A stretch of DNA of 64,000 nucleotides, taken from contig NZ_JAWXYB010000018.1 of NCBI RefSeq assembly GCF_033842475.1, forward strand, positions 1 to 64,000. The letters are read 5' to 3'. Made by a program: the position numbers and the translations under genes. Positions within the stretch are counted from its first letter, which is position 1; the number at the start of each line of letters is the position of its first letter. This document shows, in pieces, positions 26,492 to 35,863 of this stretch. The stretch comes from Acidiphilium acidophilum. GTDB taxonomy: Bacteria; Pseudomonadota; Alphaproteobacteria; Acetobacterales; Acetobacteraceae. Below the pieces are notes generated by a model. It searched no databases. It saw only the letters and a program-made list of their open reading frames with translations, and had not been told where the DNA came from.

Positions 26492-27886
26492 TCAGTTTCG
26501 TGCATATCGTGCCGCCTGTTCACCCGCGATCCGGCCGAAAACGGTCCCGATCGTCATTCCAAAGCCGGCCAGATAGCCGCGCCCCAGAATATTGCCCGCC
26601 ATAATCTCGCCACTCGCCCACAAATTAGCGACCGGGCGGCCGTCATTCATAAGGACCTGAGCCTGCTCGCTCACCTTCACACCAAGATAGGTGAAGGTGA
26701 TCCCCGGTCGCAGCGGATAACCACTGAACGGTGGGGTATCGATCGTGCGGGCCCAGTGTGTTTTAGGCGGCTCCAGCCCCTCGGTCTGGCAGCCATCGAG
26801 CCTTGCGCCATCGAACGACCCCGGTACCACCGCCGCGTTGAACCCCGCGACGGTCGCCTCCAGTGTTGCCGGATCGAGACCGAGTTTTTCAGCCAACTCG
26901 CGGATCGTCCCCGCTCGAATCGCGGGAAACACCGACGGCATGAATAGGGGATCTGCTTTCGCATCGATGATGGCGTAGGCGATCTGATCCGGCCGCTGCG
27001 CCACCAGGCGGCCCCAGATGGCGTAGCGTTTCGGCCAGACGTCTTCGCCTTCATCATAAAAACGCTGACCATGACAATCCACGACTATGCTGAAAGGCAC
27101 GCAGTCGAGCCGGGTGACGATGCCGCCATCGTATTTCGGGGCCCGGGCATCGATCGCAACGGCGTGGCACTGGGTTGGGTCGCCGACCTGAGCCACATCC
27201 TGTGCGAGCAGATCGCGTAGCACGGTTCCCTTGGCGAAGGGGGTGCCACGAATGATGAAATTATCGGCTGCTTCTCCCCAGGACTCGCGCATCCAACTGG
27301 TATTGGCCTGAAACCCGCCGCTGGCCACCACCACGGCGCGGGCACGCAAGGTGACGGGAAATCCGCGGCTTACCAAGGTCAGTTCACGAACGAGACCGGC
27401 GTTGAGTGCCACTGCAGTGACCTCGGTATCATAAAGTATTTGAACCCCGAGCCTCTCCGCAGTCGCAAAATAGGCGTTTACCAGCGCTTTCCCGCCGCCC
27501 AGGAAAAATGCGTTGGTGCGCCCAAGGCTAAGCGTACCGCTCAGCGAGGGCTGGAACGCAACGCCCCTCGCTGCCATCCATGCCGGCGCCCCGGCCGAAG
27601 CACGGATGGTCATGCGCGCCATATGTTCGTCAGTCTGGCCGCCGGTCACCCGCAGCAGATCATCCCAGTACTCATCCTCGCCATAGGCCTCGACCAGCAC
27701 CCCGTCCGGACGGTCGTGCATCGCGCGGAGATTTCGGGTGTGGCGCGAATTACCGCCGCGAAACGATCGAGGCGACGCTTCGAGAAGAACCACGTGCGCC
27801 CCGGCCTCGCGCGCAGTGATGGCGGCGCACAACGCGGCATTGCCGCCGCCAACCACCGCAACGTCCCAGGTGATTTGGTCAAGCAC
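26492..27886 (-). CDS. tcuA: FAD-dependent tricarballylate dehydrogenase TcuA
   Basis: 464 aa from a GTG at 27886, chosen because it gives the family N-terminus (DVAVVGGGNAALCAAITARE) 17 bases after the transporter stop; the frame is open to 27967 inside the transporter gene. The dinucleotide-binding GGGNAA, GGNSRHTRNLR, VASGGFQANTSWM and the C-terminal GNILGRGYLAGFGMTIG are characteristic of TcuA and related fumarate-reductase flavoproteins. TcuA oxidises tricarballylate to cis-aconitate. Runs MFS transporter-tcuA-tcuB in one operon, but the electron-transfer partner tcuB is interrupted. Confidence 0.85.
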   Translation of the reverse strand: MLDQITWDVAVVGGGNAALCAAITAREAGAHVVLLEASPRSFRGGNSRHTRNLRAMHDRPDGVLVEAYGEDEYWDDLLRVTGGQTDEHMARMTIRASAGAPAWMAARGVAFQPSLSGTLSLGRTNAFFLGGGKALVNAYFATAERLGVQILYDTEVTAVALNAGLVRELTLVSRGFPVTLRARAVVVASGGFQANTSWMRESWGEAADNFIIRGTPFAKGTVLRDLLAQDVAQVGDPTQCHAVAIDARAPKYDGGIVTRLDCVPFSIVVDCHGQRFYDEGEDVWPKRYAIWGRLVAQRPDQIAYAIIDAKADPLFMPSVFPAIRAGTIRELAEKLGLDPATLEATVAGFNAAVVPGSFDGARLDGCQTEGLEPPKTHWARTIDTPPFSGYPLRPGITFTYLGVKVSEQAQVLMNDGRPVANLWASGEIMAGNILGRGYLAGFGMTIGTVFGRIAGEQAARYARN

Positions 27887-27902
27887 GCCGGGTTGGAGGT
27901 CA

Positions 27903-29231
27903 TCAGGCAATGTCGATACCCTTGGTGTCCGGCGTGGCGAGGATCGCCCAGATTGCGGCGAGCGCATAGACCATCACCAGAAGCCCGATATAGATGAACG
28001 CATGCTTGACTCCGACACTTTTCAGGATCAGCCCCGCCATGATCGGGATCAGACCTCCGCCATAGACTTGCGAGATCTGGTAGGCCGCACTGGCACCGGA
28101 GGCGCGATAACGAGTGGGAAAATTCTCGGTATAAAATGCCGGAATCGCGCCATAGCCGAAGCCGAAGACGAATCCAAAGCCGATGATTTCGGCGATCGCC
28201 GCAAGGAGCAGGTGGTGGGTATTGATGAGATAAAAATAGGGGATCGCAAAAATCAAAAAGGTGATGGCAGCGGTAAGCAGGACCGCGCGCCGGCTGACCT
28301 TATCGGCAAGAAAGGCACCGATGATCATAAAGACCAGCATAAACGCGGCGGCCAGCAGTCCGATCGCCTCGGCCTGTCCACCAGTGAACCCAACCACTTT
28401 CATGTAGCTGGTGCCAAACACGAAACTGAGAAAAAACGCGCCGCTGAACATGGCATTCACCAGCGACATCCGCAAAATCCGTCCCGGCATTTCGCGCCAG
28501 ACCCGCCTGGCCGGATAATCGAGTACCTGATGGTTGGTCCGGAGGCCTTCGAACAGGAAACTGTCCTCGGTCCGCAACCGGATGATCAGGCCGACTATGG
28601 CGACCACGAAGCCAATGAAAAAGAAGATCCGCCAGCCATATGCGATGAAATCTGCCGGGCTCATCAGGGATTTGACGAAGACGACGGAACCAAAGCCGAG
28701 CAGCAGGCCGATCGGGATAGCGAATCCGACCCAGGCGCCCCAGAATCCCCGGTATTTCGAATTCGCCGCCTGCTCGATCACCCAGGTCGAGGCAGTCCCG
28801 AATTCGGCACCGAAACTGATTCCCTGGGCGAGGCGGAATACGATCAGCAGGATCGGCGCGATGACGCCGATGGAATCGTAAGTCGGCGTCAACCCGATGA
28901 GCAAGGTACTGACGCCCATGAGTACAAGGGCATAGACCATCGCGTTCCTTCGACCCGAACGATCAGCGATGTTACCGAAAATATAGGCACCAACCGGGCG
29001 GATCATGATTCCGATGCCATAAACCCCGATCGCCGCAGCCACTGCAGCGAGCTCGTGAAGTTTAAAGAAAATCCCTCCCCAGACCGTGGCAGCGATGACG
29101 CCGGTGACCAGAAAGTCATACTGTTCGATGATGGACCCGACGATGCTGGCGATCGCCACCTTGGTAATCTGCCGCTGGGTTGGACCTGATGCGCCGGAGC
29201 GCGGTTGTTCCGTTGATCCGATGCTTGGCAT
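27903..29231 (-). CDS. MHS-family MFS transporter (probable tricarballylate/organic acid:H+ symporter)
   Basis: 442 aa with about 12 hydrophobic segments. The MHS hallmark loop DRSGRRNAMVYAL lies between helices 2 and 3, with the early EQYDFLVTG replacing the usual E-x-YD-F signature and FPTRYRASGASAAY before helix 10. Relatives move citrate, tricarballylate, shikimate or proline betaine with protons. Position ahead of tcuA and tcuB argues for a substrate close to tricarballylate (TcuC role), but sequence alone does not prove it. ATG at 29231 has only a weak purine-rich site. Confidence 0.8.
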   Translation of the reverse strand: MPSIGSTEQPRSGASGPTQRQITKVAIASIVGSIIEQYDFLVTGVIAATVWGGIFFKLHELAAVAAAIGVYGIGIMIRPVGAYIFGNIADRSGRRNAMVYALVLMGVSTLLIGLTPTYDSIGVIAPILLIVFRLAQGISFGAEFGTASTWVIEQAANSKYRGFWGAWVGFAIPIGLLLGFGSVVFVKSLMSPADFIAYGWRIFFFIGFVVAIVGLIIRLRTEDSFLFEGLRTNHQVLDYPARRVWREMPGRILRMSLVNAMFSGAFFLSFVFGTSYMKVVGFTGGQAEAIGLLAAAFMLVFMIIGAFLADKVSRRAVLLTAAITFLIFAIPYFYLINTHHLLLAAIAEIIGFGFVFGFGYGAIPAFYTENFPTRYRASGASAAYQISQVYGGGLIPIMAGLILKSVGVKHAFIYIGLLVMVYALAAIWAILATPDTKGIDIA

Positions 29232-29377
29232 GTTAAGATTTCCCCATTGAGCTTTGACTCCGCTCGTTCTGTCGGTGCGTTGCTATGGCAGAGACATTTC
29301 CGCCCGACAACCACGGGTGCGATCCGTCCCATCGTGCTGTCAGGTTGGCAGCCGGATCGGACTATGGCAGTCTGCGC

Positions 29378-29550
29378 ATGAGGGCTTTATCAAATCCCTA
29401 TCGCGGCTTCCGGTATCCGGGTGAGGTGATCCAGCACGCGGTCTGGCTGTATCACTGCTTCAGCCTGAGCCTACGGGAGGTCGAGTTGATCCTGGCGGTG
29501 CGGAGCGTGGCCGTTCGCTATGAGAGCGTCCGTGCCTGGAGCCTCTTGCG
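29378..29550 (+). pseudogene. N-terminal fragment of an IS6-family transposase
   Basis: About 57 residues: NPYRGFRYPGEVIQHAVWLY, FSLSLREVELILA and SVAVRYESVRAW match the N-terminal helix-turn-helix region of IS6/IS26-type transposases. The catalytic domain is absent. It lies in the divergent promoter region between the transporter and cyclase genes and could have altered their promoters. Confidence 0.65.
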
Positions 29551-29621
29551 TCAGGCTGATTGCAGATGCAGCGTTATGAATCCGGCGATAGACCGATTAA
29601 AAACACTAGGAGGGAACCATC

Positions 29622-30590
29622 ATGGCCAGCACATTGCGCGCGGACATTCCGGTGTCCGAATTACTGAAAAACGATCCCAAGAATTGGGGACGTTGGGGCG
29701 CTGACGACGAAATTGGTGCGCTTAACTTTCTTACACAGGCCGAAGTGCTCCGTGGCGTTCAAGCTGTACGGCAAGGCAAAACCTTCACGCTTCAGGTAGT
29801 GATCGGCCATCCCAAGGGCGATCCGGTCTGGCCAGGCCGCGCGCAGCCAGTACGGGTCAATGTAATGGACAAAGGCCATTACCTGTGTGGTAAAGGCCCG
29901 GCATTTCCTGGCCATGCCGAATATGCCGACGATATGCTGATCATGTATTTGCAGGGCTCGACGCAATATGACGCGCTGGGTCATGTCTGGTGCGACGACC
30001 AACTCTATAATGGTTACGATGCCCGCACTACCGCTGGCAAGATGACCAAAGCCAGCGTCTTGCCGATCGCTGAGCGTGGCATTGTCGGGCGTGGCATATT
30101 AATCGACATGGCTCGCCATCGCGACAAGCCTGTACTTGATCGCGGCGAGACCTTCACCCACGAGGATCTGCTCGCGGCAGCGGCCAGACAGGGTGCCGCC
30201 ATCGAGAAACACGATATCCTGCTAATCCGCACTGGTTGGATCGGCTCGTTCTATGAGCGCGACAAGACCGAATTCTACAGTAATTTCATCGAGCCCGGCC
30301 TGACCTATTCGCCTGAGTTGGTGAAATGGTTCCATGAAATGGAGATCCCCAACTTGGTCACCGACACGATTGCCAACGAGGTTACGGCCGATCCGATCTC
30401 CGGCGTCGTGCTGCCGCTGCACAATGCGCTGATGCGAAATCTCGGAATCACTTTCACCGAAATTACCGCCCTCGACGCTCTGGCCGATGACTGCATGACA
30501 GACGGCCAGTGGACGTTTCTCTACACGGCGGCACCGCTGAAAGTCTCCGGTGGTACCGGCGCACCTGTCAATCCTGTGGTAATCAAATGA
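29622..30590 (+). CDS. Cyclase-family metal-dependent hydrolase
   Basis: 322 aa; aggagggaaccatc precedes the ATG at 29622. Family features are NWGRWGADDEIGALNFLT at the N-terminus, the metal-site variant GSTQYDALGH (usually GTHxDAPxH), RGILIDMARH, HDILLIRTGW and the late VLPLHNALMRNLGITFTE. This is the PF04199 cyclase/kynurenine-formamidase-like group that hydrolyses cyclic or amide substrates. No signal peptide. The stop overlaps the next gene's start (ATGA), so product and substrate may be linked with the ligase. Confidence 0.8.
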   Translation: MASTLRADIPVSELLKNDPKNWGRWGADDEIGALNFLTQAEVLRGVQAVRQGKTFTLQVVIGHPKGDPVWPGRAQPVRVNVMDKGHYLCGKGPAFPGHAEYADDMLIMYLQGSTQYDALGHVWCDDQLYNGYDARTTAGKMTKASVLPIAERGIVGRGILIDMARHRDKPVLDRGETFTHEDLLAAAARQGAAIEKHDILLIRTGWIGSFYERDKTEFYSNFIEPGLTYSPELVKWFHEMEIPNLVTDTIANEVTADPISGVVLPLHNALMRNLGITFTEITALDALADDCMTDGQWTFLYTAAPLKVSGGTGAPVNPVVIK

Positions 30591-32233
30591 CGTCCTACGA
30601 GACGAAGCCTTGGCTCGGCCTGTTCGACGCGGATCAGCCCGCCAGCATCACGCCCGACTTCACCGATGTCCTTGCGATGTTCCGAGCAGCCGTCGCCCGT
30701 TCTGGCGAGCGAGCGGCGTTGCTGTATTTCGACGGCGTGATCACCTACGACGAACTCGACAAACTAAGTGATTCCCTCGCCGGTTATTTAGCTGCTCATG
30801 GGTTCGCGCCGGGAGACCGGCTCGCAATTTTTCTACAGAACGTGCCCCAATTTGTCGTTGCCATTATCGCCGCCTGGAAAGCCGGCGGCATCGCGGTTGC
30901 GGTCAATCCGATGAACCGGATGCGAGAAATCGCCATCCTGTTCGCGGACTGCACGCCCCACGCAGTGATCTGCCACGACTCTAGCTATGAACCGGTGATC
31001 GCCGCACTCGATGCTACCCTGCGTCCCGCCCTCGTGATCACGACCTCAGTTCTGAGCTATCAAACTCGAAATGATCCTCGCCTGTTCGGCGATGCTCAGC
31101 AGCGGCAAATCGCCGATACAATCGATTTCGGAGACGCGATTACCACCGGCGGCCCAGTCCCGGTGACGCCGCATTACCAAGCGGGCGATATCGCCTTTCT
31201 TGTTTACACCTCCGGCACGACTGGCGTGCCGAAGGGGGCGATGAACACCCATGGCAACGTGGCATTCAATGCTCAAACCTATCGGGACTGGATCAAACTG
31301 GCTGAAGGTGCGCCGATTCTGGGGATCGCCCCGCTGTTTCATATCACCGGCCTGATCGGCCATGTCGCTGCCGCTTTCATCACCGCGGCCCCCTTGATTC
31401 TGACCTACCGCTTCGAGCCTGGTGTGATGCTCGATGCCATCGAGGAACACCGGGCTGAATTCACGATCGGAGCTATCACCGCCTTCATCGCAATGATGAA
31501 CCATCCGAGCGCCACACGCGCGAAACTCGCGTCAATGACCAAGATCTACTCGGGCGGCGCGCCGATCCCGCCCAGCGTTGTCGTCGACTTTCGTAAAACT
31601 TTTGGGCACTACATCCATAACGGCTACGGTCTGACCGAAACCAATTCGCCGACCCATGTTGTGCCCTTGTCGCGCGAAGCCCCCGTCGATCCAGCTTCAG
31701 GCGCGCTCGCCATCGGTGTACCGGTCTATAACACGATTTCGTGGATCTGCGACGACGCGGGCAATCCGCTCCCCGTCGGCGAGATCGGCGAAATCGTGAC
31801 CCAGGGGCCAATGGTGGTGCCGGGCTACTGGAATAAACCGGACAAGACCGCCGAATCCATTCGCAACAGCCGTTTCCACACCGGCGACGTCGGGTTCATG
31901 GATGCCGAAGGTTGGTTCTACTTAGTCGATCGCAAGAAGGACATGATCAACGCCGCAGGCTACAAAGTCTGGCCGCGCGAGGTTGAGGACGTGCTCTATA
32001 CCCACCCGGCAGTGCGCGAAGCTGCAGTAATTGGGGTGGCGGATCCCTACCGCGGCGAGACGGTGAAGGCGGTGATCAGCCTTAAACCCGGAGCGGCCAC
32101 GACTCCTGCGGACATCATCCTTTTTTGCAAGGAGCGCATGGCTGCATACAAGTATCCCAGAATGGTGGAGATCATCGAGGATCTTCCGAAAACAGTCACC
32201 GGCAAGATCCTCCGCCGCGAGCTTCGTGGCTAA
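30587..32233 (+). CDS. AMP-forming acyl-CoA ligase
   Basis: 548 aa from the ATG at 30587, coupled to the cyclase stop. Motifs: P-loop YTSGTTGVPKGAM (near residue 209), HNGYGLTETNSP (near 345), TGDVGFMDAEGWFYLVDRKKDMI (near 430) and the catalytic Lys in KTVTGKILRREL at the end. The family activates carboxylic acids as AMP esters and transfers them to CoA. The substrate pocket is not predictable by eye; together with the cyclase it suggests ring-opening hydrolysis followed by CoA activation of a carboxylic acid. Confidence 0.85.
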   Translation: MTSYETKPWLGLFDADQPASITPDFTDVLAMFRAAVARSGERAALLYFDGVITYDELDKLSDSLAGYLAAHGFAPGDRLAIFLQNVPQFVVAIIAAWKAGGIAVAVNPMNRMREIAILFADCTPHAVICHDSSYEPVIAALDATLRPALVITTSVLSYQTRNDPRLFGDAQQRQIADTIDFGDAITTGGPVPVTPHYQAGDIAFLVYTSGTTGVPKGAMNTHGNVAFNAQTYRDWIKLAEGAPILGIAPLFHITGLIGHVAAAFITAAPLILTYRFEPGVMLDAIEEHRAEFTIGAITAFIAMMNHPSATRAKLASMTKIYSGGAPIPPSVVVDFRKTFGHYIHNGYGLTETNSPTHVVPLSREAPVDPASGALAIGVPVYNTISWICDDAGNPLPVGEIGEIVTQGPMVVPGYWNKPDKTAESIRNSRFHTGDVGFMDAEGWFYLVDRKKDMINAAGYKVWPREVEDVLYTHPAVREAAVIGVADPYRGETVKAVISLKPGAATTPADIILFCKERMAAYKYPRMVEIIEDLPKTVTGKILRRELRG

Positions 32234-32427
32234 TTGAAACCATCGTATATTATGTCCGGCTGCGTTATCTGAGGTATACTTTGGACTGATGCGCAGCACA
32301 TATAAGCAATTCACATAATGATTCAGCACAACCAAGAATGAAAGCCGCGGCTTTACGACTATCCTTCAAAATCCTCCGGTCCCTTCATCGCGGCTACACT
32401 CCTGCGGCAGAATCAAAATTATGTAAA

Positions 32428-32709
32428 ATGATCGAAAATATTGTTCACCATTATTTACGAACCCGCGGTCAGCCACGAATTTTCGCAAGTGCGTCGATGG
32501 CAACACTCATTCGCATGGCGCTCGATGGGATCGGGATCGCCGCAATACCGCCAGCCATCGTTCGGGATGATATCGCCAATGGCCGACTTGTCCGGCTACG
32601 GAGCGGCCATCGGCTTCGGGATCTTGGTTTCGTTGCGGCATGGGCTGAAACATCCGAGAAATTCCTGATCTCCGGCATCGCGGATCTCGCGGCAGAAAGC
32701 GCCCTGTGA
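32428..32709 (+). pseudogene. LysR-type regulator, C-terminal fragment
   Basis: The frame encodes MATLIRMALDGIGIAAIPP, then GRLVRLRSGHRL and a final helix, typical of the last part of the LysR effector-binding domain. The N-terminal DNA-binding helix-turn-helix and most of the domain are missing. It may be the remnant of a regulator of the organic-acid cluster (TcuR of Salmonella is LysR-type), but this is an inference. Confidence 0.6.
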
Positions 32710-32812
32710 CCTGACCGGGGTATACCTCCTATGGCCTCAGAAATCCTGGAGGAGCTTGCGCCATGAGGGGAAATCTTCGATATCCAATGATATAAGGTTA
32801 GGATCTCGACTG

Positions 32813-35104
32813 ATGGCAGAGCAAGACGAGTTTTTCGCCCCGTATGACGCTCCGGCTGGAGGCTGGGGCGCGTTGGCTGCAACCGCAAAAGCCTTACGCC
32901 GGCAAAGCGTTGTGGCGCGCGGCAGCAAGGCGCTGTTGGCCGCGAACCAACCTGAGGGGTTCGATTGTCCGGGTTGCGCCTGGCCAGATCCGAAACATAC
33001 TTCGTCCTTCGAATTCTGCGAAAACGGCGCCAAGGCAATCGCTTGGGAAGTAACAGACAAACGGGTAACGCGCGCCTTCTTCGAGCGCCATACCGTGACC
33101 GAATTGCTGGCTGAGACCGATCTTTGGCTTGAGGAACAAGGTCGGCTGACCGAGCCAATGCGTTACGATGCTGCCACTGATAAATACGTCCCCATCGCAT
33201 GGAACGAAGCTTTTGCGACCATCGCGCGCCATATTCACGCGATGGATCATCCGGATCAGGCCGAGTTCTATGTCTCCGGCCGCACCTCGAACGAGGCAGC
33301 GTTTCTGTTCGCGCTGCTCGGCCGCCTCGTCGGCACCAATAATTTCCCCGATTGCTCCAACATGTGCCACGAGCCGACCAGTCGGGGCCTGCCGCTCTCG
33401 ATCGGCATCGGCAAGGGCACCTCGGTGCTGGAGGATTTCGAACACGCCGACATGATCTTGAACATCGGTCAGAACCCCGGCACCAATTCGCCGCGCGCGA
33501 TGGGCACGCTACGCGATGCCGCCAAGCGCGGCGCGCGGATCGTGGTGTTCAACCCGCTGCGCGAGCGGGCGCTCGAACAATTCGCCGACCCCAAGAGCAC
33601 ACAGGACATGCTGTCCAAGGGCGTGAAAATCGCGCATCTCTATTGCCAGGTGAAGGTCGGCGGCGATGCCGCAGCGCTGAAGGGCGTGATGAAACTTGTG
33701 ATCGAGGCCGAGCGCGCGGCCAAGGCCGAAGGGCGGAGCGGTGTGCTCGATCATGATTTCATCGCAGCCCACACCCACGGGTTCGAGGATTTTGTCGCGG
33801 ATCTCGACGCGACCGACTGGGCTGATATCATCGAAACCTCCGGCCTCGATCGCGCGACGCTTCAACAGGTTGCGGACATCTATTGCGAGGCCAAATCGGT
33901 CATCCTGATGTATGGCATGGGCATCACCCAGCATCGCCACGGCTCGGAAAACATCCAGCAATGCGTCAATCTGCTGCTGTTGCGGGGCAATATCGGTCGG
34001 CCCGGTACCGGTATTTCACCGGTGCGCGGCCATTCCAACGTGCAGGGCGACCGCACAGTCGGCATCGATGAAAAACCGACCGAAGCCTATCTCGATCAGT
34101 TGGCCAAGGTGTTCAAGTTCGAGCCGCCCCGCGCGCACGGGCATGGCGTGGTCACCAGCATCGAGGCGATGATCCGCGGCGAGGTGCGGGTGTTCCTGGC
34201 GATGGGCGGCAATTTCGTCGCCGCCGTGCCCGATACGCCGGTGGCCGCCGCGGCGATGCGCAGCGTCGCTCTGACAGTCGGGGTTAATACCAAGCTCAAT
34301 CGCGGCCATCTGGTCCACGGTAAGGAGGCGCTCATTCTGCCTTGCCGTGCCCGCAGCGAACTCGACGAGCAAGACGGCGTGCTGCAATCGGTCACGGTCG
34401 AGGACAGTATGAGTTTTGTGCACGCCTCTGGCGGCCTGCTCGAACCGGTCAGTCCGGATCTGATGTCCGAGGTCGCGATCGTATGCGGCATGGCCAAAGC
34501 AATTTTCCCTGACCGTTACACCCATATCAACTGGGACGGCTACGTTGCGGATTACGACCGGATCCGCGACGATATCGAGGCGGTCTATCCCGATTTGTTT
34601 CACGATTTCAATCGCCGGGTGCGTCAACCCGGCGGGTTCCGACTGCGCAATCCAGCGAGTGAACGGATATGGCACACCAAATCCGGACGTGCCAATTTTC
34701 TGGTGTTCAAGGGCGTTGCGGAGGAAAAGTCCCGTAACAATGAACCCAAAGTTCTTCGCCTCGCCACGTTGCGAAGTCACGATCAATACAACACGACCAT
34801 CTACAGCAATAACGATCGGTATCGTGGCATCACCGGTACTCGCATGGTAGTCCTGATGAATGAAGCGGACATGATGGAGCGCGGAATCATGCCGGGTGAC
34901 AAGATTCGGTTACGCACAATCTCGACTGACGCAACCTTACGCGTGGTCGAGAACCTTACAGCCATAAAATATAACATCCCGCGTGGTTCGATAGGTGCAT
35001 ATTATCCTGAAACCAACGCGTTGTTACCGCTGAGTCATCACGATGAACTAGCAGAAACGCCAGCGGCAAAGTCGATCCCGGTACTAGCAGAGGCAATGGG
35101 CTAA
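32813..35104 (+). CDS. FdhF/YdeP-family molybdopterin oxidoreductase
   Basis: 763 aa from the ATG at 32813; a TTG at 32756 directly after a strong ggagg sequence is an alternative. Segments: FDCPGCAWPDP at residues 50-60, SNMCHEPTSRGLP, LNIGQNPGTNSPRAMG, the MopB region LLRGNIGRPGTGISPVRGHSNVQGD, AMGGNFVAAVP, and the C-terminal molybdopterin-dinucleotide-binding SHDQYNTTIYS and RGSIGAYYPETNALLP. YdeP is a formate-dehydrogenase-like protein linked to acid resistance in E. coli, though its reaction is unknown. It stands alone and is followed by a hairpin. Confidence 0.9.
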   Translation: MAEQDEFFAPYDAPAGGWGALAATAKALRRQSVVARGSKALLAANQPEGFDCPGCAWPDPKHTSSFEFCENGAKAIAWEVTDKRVTRAFFERHTVTELLAETDLWLEEQGRLTEPMRYDAATDKYVPIAWNEAFATIARHIHAMDHPDQAEFYVSGRTSNEAAFLFALLGRLVGTNNFPDCSNMCHEPTSRGLPLSIGIGKGTSVLEDFEHADMILNIGQNPGTNSPRAMGTLRDAAKRGARIVVFNPLRERALEQFADPKSTQDMLSKGVKIAHLYCQVKVGGDAAALKGVMKLVIEAERAAKAEGRSGVLDHDFIAAHTHGFEDFVADLDATDWADIIETSGLDRATLQQVADIYCEAKSVILMYGMGITQHRHGSENIQQCVNLLLLRGNIGRPGTGISPVRGHSNVQGDRTVGIDEKPTEAYLDQLAKVFKFEPPRAHGHGVVTSIEAMIRGEVRVFLAMGGNFVAAVPDTPVAAAAMRSVALTVGVNTKLNRGHLVHGKEALILPCRARSELDEQDGVLQSVTVEDSMSFVHASGGLLEPVSPDLMSEVAIVCGMAKAIFPDRYTHINWDGYVADYDRIRDDIEAVYPDLFHDFNRRVRQPGGFRLRNPASERIWHTKSGRANFLVFKGVAEEKSRNNEPKVLRLATLRSHDQYNTTIYSNNDRYRGITGTRMVVLMNEADMMERGIMPGDKIRLRTISTDATLRVVENLTAIKYNIPRGSIGAYYPETNALLPLSHHDELAETPAAKSIPVLAEAMG

Positions 35105-35105
35105 C

Positions 35106-35127
35106 AGAATTACAGCCCTGTAATTCT
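35106..35127 (+). terminator. Hairpin after the FdhF/YdeP gene
   Basis: agaattaca and tgtaattct form a perfect 9-bp stem with the loop gccc, starting one base after the stop codon. No long T-run follows, so it may act as an mRNA end stabiliser or weak terminator. Confidence 0.5.
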
Positions 35128-35863
35128 TCGGGCATACAGCTCAGCCGGTCAGTTGCTTCATGGTGCCAAATTGACATACAGCTTAATGTGACCTGTCAGT
35201 CGCTATCCGTAGGCGCCGACTGAACGTTCCGAGATGTGATGACGAGAATGAAGCGGCCAGGCGGCAGGTTTGTCGCCCAGCCGCTCCAGTTCTCGCTAAA
35301 TGTCGATGTGCCAACCCAGAGCGAGATTGAGAACGATCCCGTAGGTGAGATACATCAACAGTAGCCCCGTGACGATGTGGGCGATACCGAGAGCCTTTCG
35401 GCTAAGCGGCATCATAAAATCGAAACAGTAGAAAAACTCACAAAAGTAGACTGTCATTAATCCCACAAACAGAAGTGCCACAGGCATATCTCCTGCATTG
35501 AAGAAAACGATCAGTCCAAGAAGCGAGACGAGAAAAAAGGGAATACACATATATCCGTTTGGTACGATCGAGCCCCCTCGGATACGGCTGAGACCCATAG
35601 CAAGCCAGTGAATTCCAAACACAGTGGTCTCGATGCCTGCGGCGTAGAGCGGAGGACCTTTGAATACCTGGAACCAAGTGAGGCCAAGAAGAATGTAAGT
35701 GCCACAAAGGAACTGAAGCATACCGGGCATCCAAAAGCCCCACCAACCGTTAGAGATTTCAGTTGCTTCGGACTTTGCCGGATAACCAAAAAGTTCCTGG
35801 GGTCCGAAAATGAGGTATCCGGTGCCGAGTCCAAAAAAGGCGAGGCCAAGAGGAACGTAGGCC

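Larger units (their letters stand above)
24125..26505 (-). pseudogene. tcuB: Tricarballylate utilisation protein TcuB, interrupted by an IS4 element
   Basis: 5' part 26505-25515, 3' part 24222-24125; removing the IS4 element and one duplication copy gives 362 aa in frame. The N-terminus carries two Fe-S cysteine groups (CNACRYCEGYC and CHNCKACYYACQYAPP), then several membrane helices binding haem in relatives. The 3' piece beyond the IS encodes the expected end, LALFSLLPYSKFVHGLYR and ALIRAAADRG. TcuB passes electrons from the reduced FAD of TcuA to the quinone pool in Salmonella. ATG at 26505 has aggcggcacgat in front and overlaps tcuA by 14 bases. The break removes the last membrane segment. 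Confidence 0.9.

Noticed and set aside
27738-29189. 483-aa plus-strand frame across the transporter gene
   Set aside because: The minus-strand frame is a clear MHS transporter with membrane helices; this one is hydrophilic low-complexity shadow.
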